From Diploptera punctata (Eukaryota > Arthropoda > Insecta > Blattodea > Blaberidae), in NCBI GenBank assembly GCA_030220185.1, contig JASPKZ010003844.1, forward strand, positions 3,600,001-3,664,000: a stretch of 64,000 nt of DNA. The letters run 5' to 3'. Below the pieces are notes generated by a model, which made no database searches, had not been told where the DNA came from, and saw only the letters and a program-made list of their open reading frames with translations. How positions within the stretch are numbered: the first letter of the stretch is position 1; every line of letters starts with the position of its first letter. The translations under genes were made by a program, and so were the position numbers. Positions 39,005 through 49,395 of the stretch are shown here, piece by piece.

Positions 39005-39413
39005 CTTCTTCCTTTCAAGTATTAGGCCAAGGCCTGTTACGATCCTATAGAAAATTTTCCCTTATGGGAAATTCTCATATAAGACTTGAAAGCATAATAA
39101 TAGTCCCTTCGATTGGTTGCTGGCCAAAGGAAGGCAAGACCAGTGATGGGGCTGCCATGTTATAGCCTCTGGTCAGGCTTTCTGGAGAAGAAAAGAAAAT
39201 AAAGGAAAGAAGAAATGGAAGAAAGGAAGGACTCCCTAGCCCTCGGATGCCCTAATAGCGTCGGGGTCGAAAAAACAAGAGTTAACCAAGAGAGGTTAGA
39301 TAGTAAAGTTAAAAGAGTGCAAAACACAAGTAAGTGGAAGAAATGTTTTGCACAGCTTGGGCACCTTGTGGTCGCCATCCACATATCCCCTAGATGAGGA
39401 CCCCTGAGGGCAG

Positions 39414-39415
<2 letters not shown>
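39005..39415. repeat. RTE scrap followed by a widely dispersed repeat (J)
   Basis: Bases 39017-39075 (CAAGTATTAGGCCAAGGCCT) match the start of the 36075 RTE tail. Bases 39185-39415 include GACTCCCTAGCCCTCGGATG, CCTAATAGCGTCGGGGTCG and GGTCGCCATCCACATATCCC. I remember this type as a high-copy repeat in insects, probably a LINE 5' region or SINE. It ends against (AAT)n. Confidence 0.6.
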
Positions 39416-39482
<67 letters not shown>

Positions 39483-39483
39483 T
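39416..39483. repeat. (AAT)n microsatellite
   Basis: Uniform AAT units. Confidence 0.95.
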
Positions 39484-39509
39484 AAACTACGGTACATTTA
39501 GTATGTTTT

Positions 39510-39772
39510 TTATTTCAGGATTGTTTCTGTAACTTACACAGATATCCTCAACCAAAATATACAACTTTTTTCCTCCTCATTTCCCGGTCTTGCGTATCTC
39601 CTTCTGTCATATTTCTCTTCTTCATGTTGTCTTGAATTCCCTTTATCCACGTTGGCTTTGGTCTACCACGTTTCCCTTTTACAGGAGGTATCCGTTTCAA
39701 TACTTTTGTGTTTGTTTCTATGTCCCTTCTTCTCATTATATAAATTTTTTCTTCAATATCTATTTTCATTGA
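39510..39772 (-). pseudogene. LINE-T C-terminal tail, reverse copy
   Basis: The minus frame encodes KVLKRIPPVKGKRGRPKPTW, IKGIQDNMKKRNMTEGDTQD and MRRKKVVYFG, matching the forward copy at 38535 at about every second to third residue or better. A shared DICVSYRNNPEIK-like end sits near 39520. Confidence 0.85.
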
Positions 39773-39962
39773 GAAATTTTCAATGGTATTGTCTTATTCA
39801 TTTACTCTGAATTGTTCATCTCATTTTTATAGTACAGTATTTACTTTGATTGAAAACAAAACTTAGATTAACGCATAGTGTTAATTGACTTTTAGAACAA
39901 TTGTATTGAAGAATTTAATTTAAATCTCTCTACCTCACCTTGTAGTAATAATAATTACTAAC

Positions 39963-39964
39963 AA

Positions 39965-40007
<43 letters not shown>

Positions 40008-40040
40008 ATAATAATAATAATGATAATAATAATAATAGTT
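39963..40040. repeat. (ACT)n(AAT)n microsatellite
   Basis: ACT run followed by AAT run. Confidence 0.95.
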
Positions 40041-40049
40041 TATCAAAAC

Positions 40050-40195
40050 AGATACTTTATTATAGATCTGAAAGCCGAAAAAATGTAGGAAGACCGAAAC
40101 GACGTTGGAAGGACGACCTAAAGCATATTGTGTAGCTGGGAGCGGAACGGACAAACAGGCCCATACCTTTAAGAAGATGGTGATGATCTGATGTT
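40050..40195 (+). pseudogene. LINE tail fragment (NVGRPKRRWKDDL type)
   Basis: It encodes SRKNVGRPKRRWKDDLKHIV, a stop, then LGAERTNRPIPLRRW. The GRPxRRWxDxF...G.GLxP pattern is an RTE tail. It is followed by a GATGATGAT run into (AAT)n. Confidence 0.75.
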
Positions 40196-40197
40196 GA

Positions 40198-40202
40198 TGA
40201 TG

Positions 40203-40237
<35 letters not shown>
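40198..40237. repeat. (AAT)n microsatellite
   Basis: Short AAT array at the end of the LINE tail. Confidence 0.93.
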
Positions 40238-40240
40238 CTT

Positions 40241-40460
40241 CATCCAATCAAGTCTTAAGCCTATTGGCCTGTTTCGATCTCACTGATGAATTTTGTATCA
40301 AGCGTTCCTTGGACGTCCCAGAGATTTTTTCTGTTGGACCATAACGAAGCATGGCTTTGGGAACTCAATCTGAACTCATTCGTCGCAAATAATTCATCCA
40401 GTTGTTCTGATATTTGTGAAATAGTGACCAGTTTTATAAAGATCTGCAGCAAATATTAAA
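40241..40460 (-). repeat. RTE-like LINE scrap, reverse
   Basis: Aligned with 36075-36260: TTGGCCTGTTTCGATCTCAC, CCTTGGACGTCCCAGAGATT and CATCCAGTTGTTCTGATATT. Coding is largely destroyed. Confidence 0.75.
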
Positions 40461-40463
40461 TAA

Positions 40464-40466
<3 letters not shown>

Positions 40467-40537
<71 letters not shown>

Positions 40538-40538
40538 G
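40467..40538. repeat. (AAT)n microsatellite
   Basis: Uniform AAT units. Confidence 0.95.
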
Positions 40539-40539
40539 G

Positions 40540-40950
40540 CGGTCCCTAAAGGGTAGAGAATGACTGGGGCAGATCTGTGGATGGGCTCTCCGACTCTACA
40601 AAATGCTCCAAATAGTCAGCGCAAAATATAGCCTCTCTCTACCAAATCCTTCCATCTACCTTCACGTGATGGGACTGTTTATACTGAAGATGGAGGGTGA
40701 ATAGGGAGTTTCTGGCGCCATAAAACCAGATGCTCGGGGCAGACAGAGCTGTGTAGCCTTATAAGGCAGTCTGTCTAGGAGAAAGACAACTCCGAAATTA
40801 AGCTCCGGTCCTCCAGGTTGGGGTTTTGCGGTTGGGCTGGTAACCCACGCAAGTAAAAAAAAAAAATTATTCAGAAGTCTCAAGTGCGAAACGATGGTTT
40901 GAGACCGGAACAGGTCGCATTGACCCAATCCTGGAAAGGATGAAGAAGAA
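40540..40950 (+). repeat. Dispersed GC-richer repeat (K), probably LINE 5' region
   Basis: Blocks GGCGGTCCCTAAAGGGTAGA, ACAACTCCGAAATTAAGCTC and CGGTCCTCCAGGTTGGGGTT are familiar from high-copy insect repeats that precede LINE ORFs. No coding is preserved here. It ends in GAAGAAGAAGAAGATG. Confidence 0.55.
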
Positions 40951-40972
40951 GAAGATGAATAGCAATAGGCTT

Positions 40973-40985
40973 AATAATAATAATA

Positions 40986-41027
<42 letters not shown>

Positions 41028-41031
41028 TAAC

Positions 41032-41109
<78 letters not shown>
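40973..41109. repeat. (AAT)n microsatellite, longest array
   Basis: About 45 units with a few substitutions. The poly-Leu/Ile frames here are artefacts. Its right edge is duplicated by SINE E insertion. Confidence 0.95.
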
Positions 41110-41110
<1 letters not shown>

Positions 41111-41115
41111 GAAAC

Positions 41116-41517
41116 GTCGGCCGCGGTGGACTAGTGGTTATGCTACTTGCCTCTGGTCCCGAGGGTCGCGGGTTCAAACCCGGCCGGGGTCGATGGATTT
41201 TTTAGGACGAAAAAATCCAAGGAGCAAGTCCTCCGGGAGGGACTTTAAGCCGTGGGTCCCGAGTCTGAAGACTTTCAGGCTCGTAAAAAATCCTTCAGCC
41301 TGAATGAAAAGGCCTCTAAACAAAATTTACCGAATTTTCCCGTCCTAGTATTACCTTGGTTTCCTAGATGTCAGTATGAGGCGGAACGATGACCACGGAC
41401 CACTCAGAATGACATCTATACGAAAACAAGTGTAACTAAATTAGTATGGTTCAAATTCTTCCCTGCAGGGGGAGAGCGCCTAAATCTCTGTAAAGGGAAA
41501 ACATGGGCTTACAATAC
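41116..41517 (+). mobile_element. SINE E, complete, with 12-bp target-site duplication
   Basis: AATAATGGAAAC at 41104-41115 and 41518-41529. Full head CGGCCGCGGTGGACTAGTGG with B-box GGGTTCAAACCCGG, full body including AGGAGCAAGTCCTCCGGGAG, and 3' end AAACATGGGCTTACAATAC. It is the best-preserved copy and a good family reference. It landed at the edge of the (AAT)n array. Confidence 0.95.
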
Positions 41518-41529
41518 AATAATGGAAAC

Positions 41530-42016
41530 ATTATATTTTCGGATATGGGTCCCTGTTCGATGTGTGTGTTTCAATGGCACACACTGTATTCTATGTGCTT
41601 CGAGTTCCGTACTATGTGGTTAGGTGGCGTTGATGTGTTTTATTTGCAATTTACTTACTTGATGTTTACTTGTATTGTCCATAGAGACGAATGTAGATTG
41701 AGTATATGTTCAGTGTTTGTATAAGGTAAGTTTGTTGCTGTAGGATGATGATGAGGGAGGAAGTGAAACCCGGTGCCGGCAGGTGATCTACATCTTTGAA
41801 GGGGGATAATGGGAACGTCGCACTTACCTTCAACAGGCGGGCGAATCGCTATCAATTATACAATATGGCTTCTCAACGAATATACTGCGGAGAGATTTGG
41901 AATTTAATTCAGATATCTGGTGCACAATAAAGCTGCGAGATTGAAAATGTTGCAGTTTTACACCTAAGCCAACGCGGAAAACTATATTTGGAATATACTT
42001 AATATTCTCTATTACA
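41530..42016. other. Mostly unassigned
   Basis: A segment at 41755-41830 (GTGAAACCCGGTGCCGGCAG) looks like dispersed-repeat sequence, but there is no second copy here. A 66-73 codon frame on each strand is uninformative. Confidence 0.4.
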
Positions 42017-42505
42017 CCAACTGACTTACTCACTGGCACTATCGAACCCGTAGGTTCATGGCCGCGCGGAAATAAGCTCTCCATACATCCCTATCATGAG
42101 CTAATGTTTTCCAATCATCCCCTGTACAATCTACTTCCCTCAAATCATGGTTAATATCATTATCCCACCTCACACTTGGTCTACCAACTGGGCGATTTCC
42201 TACAGGAAGCTTCCATGCACCTCTTTCAATCCCCATTCGTGCCACATGTCCTGCCCATCGCAGTCTACGAGACTTAACTGTTGTTATTATATCTGGCTTC
42301 CTATAAATATCATGTAACTCACTGTTATGTAGTCTTCTCCATTCACATGTCTGTTCTCTGTTCATCTCTCTGTGGTCCATTTTTTGTCTAAGAACTTTAT
42401 TCTTTTACTCTTAATCTCCTTTCCTCCCTTAAAGTAAGAGTCCATGTTTCGCATCCATATAACAGGAAGAATAACAGTTTTATATATTTTAAGCTTAACT
42501 TTTCT
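42017..42505 (-). pseudogene. LINE-R RT-tail fragment, reverse
   Basis: The minus frame 42380-42039 is open and encodes RRLHNSELHDIYRKPDIITT, SRRLRWAGHVARMGIERGAW, RPVGRPSVRWDNDINHDLRE and DDWKTLAHDRDVWRAYFRAA then MNLRVR. Upstream sequence (CETWTLTLRE region) is frameshifted. A nine-codon deletion removes the VGKPEGK part. It is among the better copies. Confidence 0.92.
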
Positions 42506-42564
42506 ATTGCACTAGGGGTTTCTAGTTGACATGAAATATTCTGATTTTTCATAATTTATCAAAT

Positions 42565-42845
42565 TAGTTAACTCTCGTACACTGCGATGGACAGGACATG
42601 TGACACGAATGGAGAATGAATGACGTGCATGGAAGGTTCTTGTAAGAAAACCAGAGGGGAAACGCTCAGTTGGTTGACCAAGAATGAAGTGGGAAAATAG
42701 CATTAACCATGATTTGAGGGAAGTAGATTATACAGGAAATGATTCAAAAACATTAGTTCAGGATAGGGATGTGTGGAGAGCTTATGTCCGCGCGGCCATG
42801 AACCTACGGGTGCGATAGTGCCAGTGAGTGAGTTAGTTAGTTAGA
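42565..42845 (+). repeat. LINE-R 3' fragment, forward, head-to-head with the preceding copy
   Basis: It starts in the SRTLRWTGHVTRM segment and ends CCAGTGAGTGAGTTAGTTAG. It encodes the tail in several frames. Only 59 bases separate its 5' break from that of the reverse copy. Confidence 0.9.
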
Positions 42846-43387
42846 TAATTGTCTCTGACGACCGTATTTCATTTGATTTGCAAGGAATGTTTGGTGCTGC
42901 AAAGGGAATTCTGCAGTGTTAATATTCGCAACCTGGCGCCTACACAACCAGGTGGTAGAGATCCATCAGATAGCAAACATGACTTATTGCAGCACTGCAA
43001 GGTTTGTAAAGCCCATCTAAGCTACTACCTTAATATTATGTTAATGGCCATACTCATTTCCTTGGTTAACACATCCCCATTTCATTATATACTAAAATCG
43101 CAATTCATCTACTGCCTAAAAAAATCGCGCAATCTTTTAAAATGCTAATTTTGTGTTTATTAATTTTTTGCTTCTACGTAGGCTATTAGTCTGCACATCA
43201 CTTTATTATTGCATGCTGAAAGTAATAATAAATCTTTTTAATTGTTATTACGTAAGCTAATTGCATTTTTTTGATAACTGATTCAATGTTACTGTAGCTT
43301 CACTGTATATAGGGTGGATATAGCCCTATTCGTGGGCATATTTTAAATACAATTAATTAAAATAAATATCTTGAACTCGTGTCCAAC
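42846..43387. other. Unassigned sequence
   Basis: The 99-codon frame at 42849-43148 has no recognisable motif and reads from the LINE-R tail into flanking DNA. Confidence 0.45.
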
Positions 43388-43688
43388 TCAGGGTCGGGTC
43401 GAGGAATGAGATGAGATGAAGCTCCCTTTATTAGAGGTCTGCGAATGACAAGGTTTCGGCCGACCACGCCTGACGCACCATCATGGAGGCAGATGAACGA
43501 AATGGATGACATGATTATGAAGAATTGGTGGAATGAAATTGTGGCAGGGGAAAACGGGGGGGGGGAGGAAACCGAGAAAACCTGCCCAAGCTCCGTTTCG
43601 TCTACCACAAAACCCACATGGATTGACCAAGACTCGATCTCTCGAGAGGCGAGCGTCTAACCGCTTGCAACACGGAGCCGCCCTTAAG
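43388..43688 (-). repeat. tRNA-derived SINE (family L), reverse
   Basis: Read in reverse, the head is GGGCGGCTCCGTGTTGCAAG then CGGTTAGACGCTCGCC with B-box-like AGATCGAGTCTTGG. A body with TGGTAGACGAAACGGAGCTT, a run of eight or more C, and an ATGAGATGAGATGAAG-type end follows. It is the only copy in the window. Confidence 0.65.
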
Positions 43689-44017
43689 TACAATTCCTCG
43701 AGTTAAATATAATTGAGGAGGTTGGAACCAAAGGGGTGTAGGCCTAAGTGATTTAAAAAAAAAGGAGAGAGAGAGAGAGAGTTTGGAGTTAATGGCAAAG
43801 GAATGTAACTGTTTGCGTTAGGGGTAGATAAATAATGATTGCTATAATTTTCAATTGCCTATGATTTTATTGTAGAACTTCAACTTTAAACCTGTTCTTC
43901 TCAATACTTCGACTTACACCCCTTAGCTTCTAACCGCCTCAATTAAAAACATATTGTAGACTTTGAGTTAAATATGTACGGTTTTTCAGGGGGGGGAAAT
44001 ACAGTGTTTGTTTATAC
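43689..44017. other. Unassigned, with (GA)n and G-run
   Basis: (GA)n at 43766-43782 and a G-run at 43990-43996. Confidence 0.5.
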
Positions 44018-44518
44018 TGTGACAGATGGCACAGGGTTTTCCTTTTACGTATTTGGACTTAAATAAGTACACAGTTATGTACAATTTTTCTGTTCACTTT
44101 ATTTTCTTCTCACATTTATCACTAAATCTTCAATCACAGTTTTATCTTACAACTATTCTTGTTTGAAAGTTTATCAGGAAATCACTTATAACACAGTTGC
44201 AGACACAGTCCTTCCTCACAGTTTCTCTCAAACTTAACCTCTCGTCGTCCAACACAAGACTGGGGGTCGTTCCATCCTCACTACATATTTATAGGCGAGT
44301 AGACGGAAATTTCCAGGTCCATGAACGAGATATTTCTACATGGAACCCTCTCGTCTTCGATGTTTCTTGAATGGGGGAATAGATGCTCGTAGAACTCTCT
44401 GGCTTATTAGCCGAGAAATATCAGTGGACCCTCGACTCGCGATTGGCTATTCACCAATCCAATCCACCAATACGAGGTGTCTCTCGCCGGCCCGCGCAGT
44501 TTAAATGACGCTGTTACA
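44018..44518 (-). mobile_element. Solo LTR of an LTR retrotransposon (reverse)
   Basis: The segment starts TGTGACAG and ends CTGTTACA, an 8-bp near-perfect inverted end of the TG...CA type. In the minus direction a TATA box (CCTATAAATATG, about 44284-44295) is followed, 190 bases later, by AATAAA (44098-44103) near the end, the promoter then poly(A) order of an LTR. It is GC-richer than its surroundings. Flanks ATAC and ATGC are only an approximate duplication. No internal gag-pol sequence adjoins it. Confidence 0.7.
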
Positions 44519-45097
44519 ATGCATCACGATACATTGCATTATAATGGTCGTGAGTATTGGAATGATTTTCGTACTTTACATAAAAGTCGTGAAATGGACC
44601 AATATTTATTTCTTGTGCCTTTTTTCATACTATGTGTATATCCCCTCCGATGGTAACTTCACCTTCTTCCTGACGAAGGTGCTTGCATGCTTTAAATGTC
44701 CCCTCTAGTATGCCGATAGGTATGGTATGTCAATGCTGGACATGTCAAAGGCAAGAAGCCGGATTTTAGAAGTACCTTGATCAAAAGAGAGATCATTTTT
44801 CAAACGTAAAAATACAACCATCAAGAAATTGGGACAAGAGATTCTTGAAGTAACATTTTCAGGAGATGAAATAGTCCCTCACTCGGATCTCAGGATGGTA
44901 ACTACTTCTGGAGACCTATGGTAATTGAAAGGTTCATTTTTTTTTCCAATGCCACCTCGTCATTTCGACATTCTGGTATTCTCTCCTGGCATGGCGTTAT
45001 TGCAACCCACTTCTGAGGTTGATGATATATGATAGATGATGGTAATGATGAGCCAGGAGAGGCCTTAATCCTAAATTGAATGAATATGTTAATGAGG
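44519..45097. other. Unassigned sequence
   Basis: No motif recognised. Short frames on both strands are uninformative. Confidence 0.5.
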
Positions 45098-45244
45098 GCC
45101 ATTTGATGTTCGGGGCCTTAAAGTTTCCTGACATTTGTCTTACAGATGAGGAAAACCCCCGAAAAAACCATCATCCAGGAAATTTGTCCCGACGGGGATC
45201 GAACCCGGGCCTGCTGCGTGACAAGGCAGTACGCTACCTCGAAA

Positions 45245-45247
<3 letters not shown>
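45098..45247 (-). repeat. SINE C, 5' half, reverse
   Basis: The complement of the SINE C head (GAGGTAGCGTACTGCCTTGT, CCCGGGTTCGATCCCCGTCG) and of the GTCAGGAAACTTTAAGG block. Its promoter end lies against an (AC)n array. Confidence 0.88.

Positions 45248-45310
<63 letters not shown>
45246..45310. repeat. (AC)n microsatellite
   Basis: Uninterrupted AC units. All frames across it are artefacts. Confidence 0.97.
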
Positions 45311-46045
45311 GCACACACACATATAAATAAATATATATAGGCCTATAACACTTTTTCTCTGAAACATAGAAACCCCATTTTTAGTTATATGACATATGAC
45401 GTATATATTTCCTTACCTGTAAGCCAAACTTTGGAAGTAAATAAATTATATATTTTGCTTTTGCACACTTTTAACTGTTTGTACTTATCATGGAGAATCT
45501 AATGACATCTCAAACTCCATTTTGACAAAAAAGGCTTACCTGGTCCTTTACCTGTACCCTTCAATTAAAAATATTAGTTTAGGAAAAGGATGTCTGGAGA
45601 GCTTATGTCCGTGTTGCCAATAACATCGAATTTGATAGTACCAGTTGGCTAATATGCAGCTGCAATACCATTCTACATCCATAGATATTTAATGTCACAT
45701 ATTTAATTTAATTTCATGCCAAAATTGATCATAGATCCACTTCTTATCGTGTCATTGTTTAAAATATTTGAATTTTCCGTTCGTGGTCTATTAAAGAACA
45801 CCTTTATAATTACTTTATTTTAGTAATTAGTGGAATCACATAATATGGAAGGGCTCAAAATTTTGTAATCCGAAAGGATGATGAAGGAAATACTTATCCA
45901 TAAGCCCAAACTTACTGAAGGCAAGATGGAGCAGATACATGGCCTACAATTACTTGACAGCTGGTAAGATACATCGAGGCATTGATGACAATCACCCGAT
46001 ATAATTAATCATAGGAATATTTGCATTTCCTTTTTATTTTTTTTT
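45311..46045. other. Unassigned AT-rich sequence with a LINE-R scrap
   Basis: 45588-45655 (GATGTCTGGAGAGCTTATGT, GATAGTACCAGTTGGC) is a worn LINE-R 3' end. Nothing else recognised. Confidence 0.55.
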
Positions 46046-46385
46046 GGTCCCTCACCATAGCCAAATGCTTAAGGCAAGATGCCTTGGCGCAGAGCTATGG
46101 GACTTGCGTTGGTTCAAATTTCCATGGGAAAGAAATTTTCTCATAAAATTTCGGCCAGTATGGGACTGGTGCACACCTAGCATCGTGAGGAATTTGGGGT
46201 AGCGCTCCAGGTTGAGAAAAATAGCTATAACGACTGGCGACCCGATATTCTAACCACATGTCACCCCATACACTGGCTGGATAATCATCTATCTCTGTGA
46301 ATAACACATTTAGATATGAGGCCAGCAGCCGGATGGTATTCCAAAGGCCTTCTAGGCCTGTCGCGCCATGGAGTTTGTTTTTGTT
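46046..46385 (+). mobile_element. SINE A, most complete copy
   Basis: The head GGTCCCTCACCATAGCCAAA, then GCCTTGGCGCAGAGCTATGG and B-box TTGGTTCAAATTTCC, looks like a class II (Leu/Ser-like, long variable arm) tRNA. The body contains CAGTATGGGACTGGTGCACA, AACGACTGGCGACCCGATA, GGCCAGCAGCCGGATGGTAT and the end TAGGCCTGTCGCGCCATGGA. No clean target duplication was seen. Confidence 0.85.
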
Positions 46386-46518
46386 CATATTCTTTGTCAG
46401 AAAAAAAATAAGTGTAAAAATAAGCTACTAGTCTGAATATAATAACTATTCTCTTTTCAGTTTTTGTTTTAAATTATAGAACTGCTTGTAAGTCAATACA
46501 CTCGTATAACTATGGAGA

Positions 46519-46960
46519 CTATGAATGCAGCGGTATAATAAAATAATTACACTGAGCAACAAAAAATAAACTTTTTTTTTTGTCACAGGAAGTAAAATAT
46601 GTGTTTCTGATAGTATTTTTTTCTCCTGAATTCAAATATGATATCGGGTTTTCTCCATAACGCAAGGTTTCCGAGAGACAGGCATTTATAATTTCAAACA
46701 CTTTAATATTTTCTACATTCGTAACTACATAATATTCGAACATTCGGACTCACCTAGAAAGTAAGTAATGACGATTTTCAGCTATATTTCGCCTGTGGAG
46801 CATCCCTGTTGATAGCCCAACAATTATCAGCCAGCATATTAGGATTCCATTTGCCTTGATATCTCTTTTCCATAGCTCAAATCTACTGATGAAAGTGTTC
46901 CCCGTGCTCATCGCTCACTGCGCCAAGATTTTCCGGGAAGAAATCTAGGTTTATTAAAAA
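46519..46960 (-). pseudogene. Unnamed transposase-like protein, C-terminal relic
   Basis: From 46950 leftward the minus strand reads LDFFPENLGAVSDEHGEHFH, a stop in place of QD, then AMEKRYQGKWNPNMLADNCW and AINRDAPQAKYS-stop-KSSLLTF. A second frame (46743-46519) follows with FEYYVVTNVENIKVFEIINA. FFPENLGxVSDEHGERFHQD...ADYCW is the same family as 19680-20510, in the other orientation and covering the later part. Two or more stops disable it. Confidence 0.75.
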
Positions 46961-46964
46961 AATA

Positions 46965-47120
46965 ATTATTTAAATCCATTAATAGAAATTTAAATACAAA
47001 ACTGTGGGTGATGGAGAAATTCCGAATACATATTTGAAAACACGATAAAAATTGCATCAAGTACAACTATTGGTACTCATGAGACAAAAATCATGTTGAC
47101 CAGTGTTATTAAATTGGAAT
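46965..47120 (-). repeat. Repeat shared with 31225-31395
   Basis: In reverse it matches 31225-31395: GTCTCATGAGTACCAATAGT, TTTTCAAATATGTATTCGGA and CATCACCCACAGTTTT. At 31.2 kb this block is part of the TSD-bounded tRNA-like palindrome; here it borders a transposase relic. Confidence 0.85.
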
Positions 47121-47254
47121 AAGAGAGGGTAAGAGCTAGAGAATGAATAAATTTAGCAAACTAAAAATGAGGTCCCAAGAAAATTTCTGATAACCAGTTG
47201 GTAACAAACTCTGAATTGCAAAATTAGTGTTTAAAATGTCAATTTCATTAATTC

Positions 47255-47990
47255 ATTCATAGTGTTCTGCTCATGAGCAGGTCTTTCACTACAAACTCAG
47301 CATTCTCCACTCTTTCCTTAACTCAGCTTTCGTTTTTGTATCTGCATACAAACCATTTATTTTAATATTGTCTATCATCTGATGTATTTTTCTGCCTCTA
47401 ACTTTCTTTCCGTTGACCATTCCTTCTAGAGCATCCTTCAGTTAGCCAGTGGCCAATCCAATTTATTTTCCTCTTCTTTATGAGTTCCAGCAATGTTCTT
47501 CTTTCACCCACTCTGTCTAACACATCTTTATTTCTTATTTTGTCTGTCCATTTTATACGTTCCATATCCACATCTCAAAAGCTTCCAGTCGCTTCTCCTC
47601 ATTCCGTCGTAATGTCCAAGTCTCTGCACCATACAATGCTACACTCCACACAAAGCACTTCACTAGCCTCTTCCTTAATTATTTTGCCAAAGGTCCGCAG
47701 AAAATGCTTCTTTTCTTGTTGAAAGCTTCTTTTGCCATTCCTATCCTCTTCTTTACTTCTTGTCCGCAGTTCATGTACAACTCAAGTATTTGAAGCTCTC
47801 CACTTGCTCAATGGCCTCATATTTAATCCTCATGTTTATCTTCCTTGGTTTCTTTCCTATAATCATGGCCTTGGTCTTATTTATATTTATCTTCATCCCA
47901 CAATCCTCGCACTTAACATTTAGCTCCATCAGCATGTTCTTCGGTGTCATTGCATCTTCTGCTAGCAAAGCCATGTCAATTTAATGGTTT
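47255..47990 (-). pseudogene. LINE-W RT palm-to-tail fragment, reverse
   Basis: The minus strand begins just after the RT catalytic motif (MALLAEDAMTPKNMLMELNV), then INKTKAMIIGKKPRKINMRI, VESFKYL, IGMAKEAFNKKRSIFCGPLA, KRLVKCFVWSVALYGAETWT and LRRNEEKRLEAFEMWIW. After frameshifts it ends LKDALEGMVNGKKVRGRK and LRKEWRMLSL. It is far better preserved than the nested copy at 11140-12520. Frame breaks lie near 47570 and 47690. Confidence 0.9.
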
Positions 47991-48365
47991 TGAAATAAAC
48001 TATTACAGAATGATTTTTAAAATACGTCATAGCGAAGTCTTTATTATCCGAGGTAATCAACATTTTTATCAAGACAATAAAGTTACGTTAGGAACATTCT
48101 TCTTTCAATGATCAAGTTGACACATTTTTTTTTGTAATTGCTAATTGTTTCATATCTTGAATACTACCGTGCAATTACGCGTTGAGTATTGCAAACAAGA
48201 TATTTCAAATATGACTAATTTCAAAATCCATTCTATTCCCAGAGTTCGCAAAGATTACCTCCTCATATAAGACAATTTAACTAACGAACAAATCCATAAC
48301 TTGGTGGATTTTGTCTCTGGTAGTTAAAACAAAACTTTCCTCATTGTACAGTACCAATATCTAAT
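47991..48365. other. Unassigned AT-rich sequence
   Basis: No motif recognised. Confidence 0.5.
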
Positions 48366-48368
48366 ACA

Positions 48369-48395
48369 ATGTGTGTGTGTGTATGTGTGTGTGTG

Positions 48396-48437
<42 letters not shown>
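48369..48437. repeat. (GT)n(TA)n microsatellite
   Basis: GT units with GTAT interruptions, then a TA run. Confidence 0.95.
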
Positions 48438-48438
<1 letters not shown>

Positions 48439-48489
48439 ATTTTTGCATGTTTTCATAAAAAATGTTGATTAAATAAATAGATGCAGAAT

Positions 48490-48990
48490 TTACTGTGGTT
48501 ATGTTCCTTGCCTGAGGATCGCGATTTCAAACCCGGTCGGGATAGATGCATTTTTAGGATGTAAAACCCAAGGAACAGGCCTGCGGGAGGTACTTCCACC
48601 CGGTCGGTATACTGGTCACATACCATTCATGACATCTGAAGAGAAATAAGCGTAACTAAAAAATAGCTTGGTCTATAAACTTCTAACAAAGGAAAGACTA
48701 TGGCTAGATTCAAAGGGCCATAAAGACTTCATTCTCCATATTGTTTTTGAAGGCCATAGAAGTTCCCCTTAAGATTGTTCATATAAACCTCCTAATTTTC
48801 TTATTTTGGAATTTTCTCGTCCTAGTACTACCCTGGTTTCCTAGATGTCAGTATGAGGCGGAACACTGACCACGGACCACTCAAATGGCATCTATACGAA
48901 AACAAGTGTAACTAAATTAGTATGGTTCAAATTCTTCCCTGTAGGGGGAGAGCGCCTAAATCTCTGTTAAGGGAAACATAGGCTTACAAG
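48490..48990 (+). repeat. SINE E, rearranged or double copy
   Basis: 48490-48660 is an old head and body (GTGGTTATGTTCCTTGCCTG, GATTTCAAACCCGGTCGGG, CAAGGAACAGGCCTGCGGGA). 48805-48990 is a well-preserved SINE E 3' half (CCTAGATGTCAGTATGAGGC, GGGGGAGAGCGCCTAAATCT). The different divergence of the parts suggests two insertions or a large insertion in the middle. Confidence 0.75.
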
Positions 48991-48999
48991 ATACAAGAA

Positions 49000-49395
49000 G
49001 ATTTCGGAATTTACTTCGTTTCTGATTTATTTTTGATTATCATATCCTACATCTGTTTTCTTTCTTTTATGTTTCATATTTTTTTTTCTCGATAAATCCT
49101 TAATTTCTATAGTAGATAATGCCTTCAGATTTACTCTTGATAACTTTCCTAGGAATCTCATGTTCAATCATTCTTTCCAGATGTCCTGCTCATAGCAATC
49201 TTCAATCTTTAATATTGATGTTACAACATCAGGAGACTTGAATAACTACTAAAGTTCAATGGTTGTATTTTCTGCCCTATTACATGTAGGGCCATACTTT
49301 TCCTGAGTATTTTTATATATCACTCCCTTACAGTTTCTTGGTTTAATTTCCATACGTAAGCACATGCTTTATAAGCGTTTTATATAAATTACACT
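49000..49395 (-). pseudogene. Decayed LINE-like coding sequence, reverse
   Basis: Minus-strand phrases RKNCKGVIYKNT, EDCYEQDIWKE and NMRFLGKLSRVNLKALS look like LINE tail residues, but no diagnostic motif survives. Confidence 0.4.

Noticed and set aside
39160..39384. 74-codon minus-strand frame with a serine-rich end
   Set aside because: Lies on dispersed repeat J, which commonly gives spurious proteins in insect assemblies.
40940..41177. Frames with poly-Ile and poly-Leu on both strands
   Set aside because: Pure translation of the (AAT)n microsatellite.
42849..43148. 99-codon frame after LINE-R
   Set aside because: Starts at the LINE-R tail border and shows no recognisable domain.
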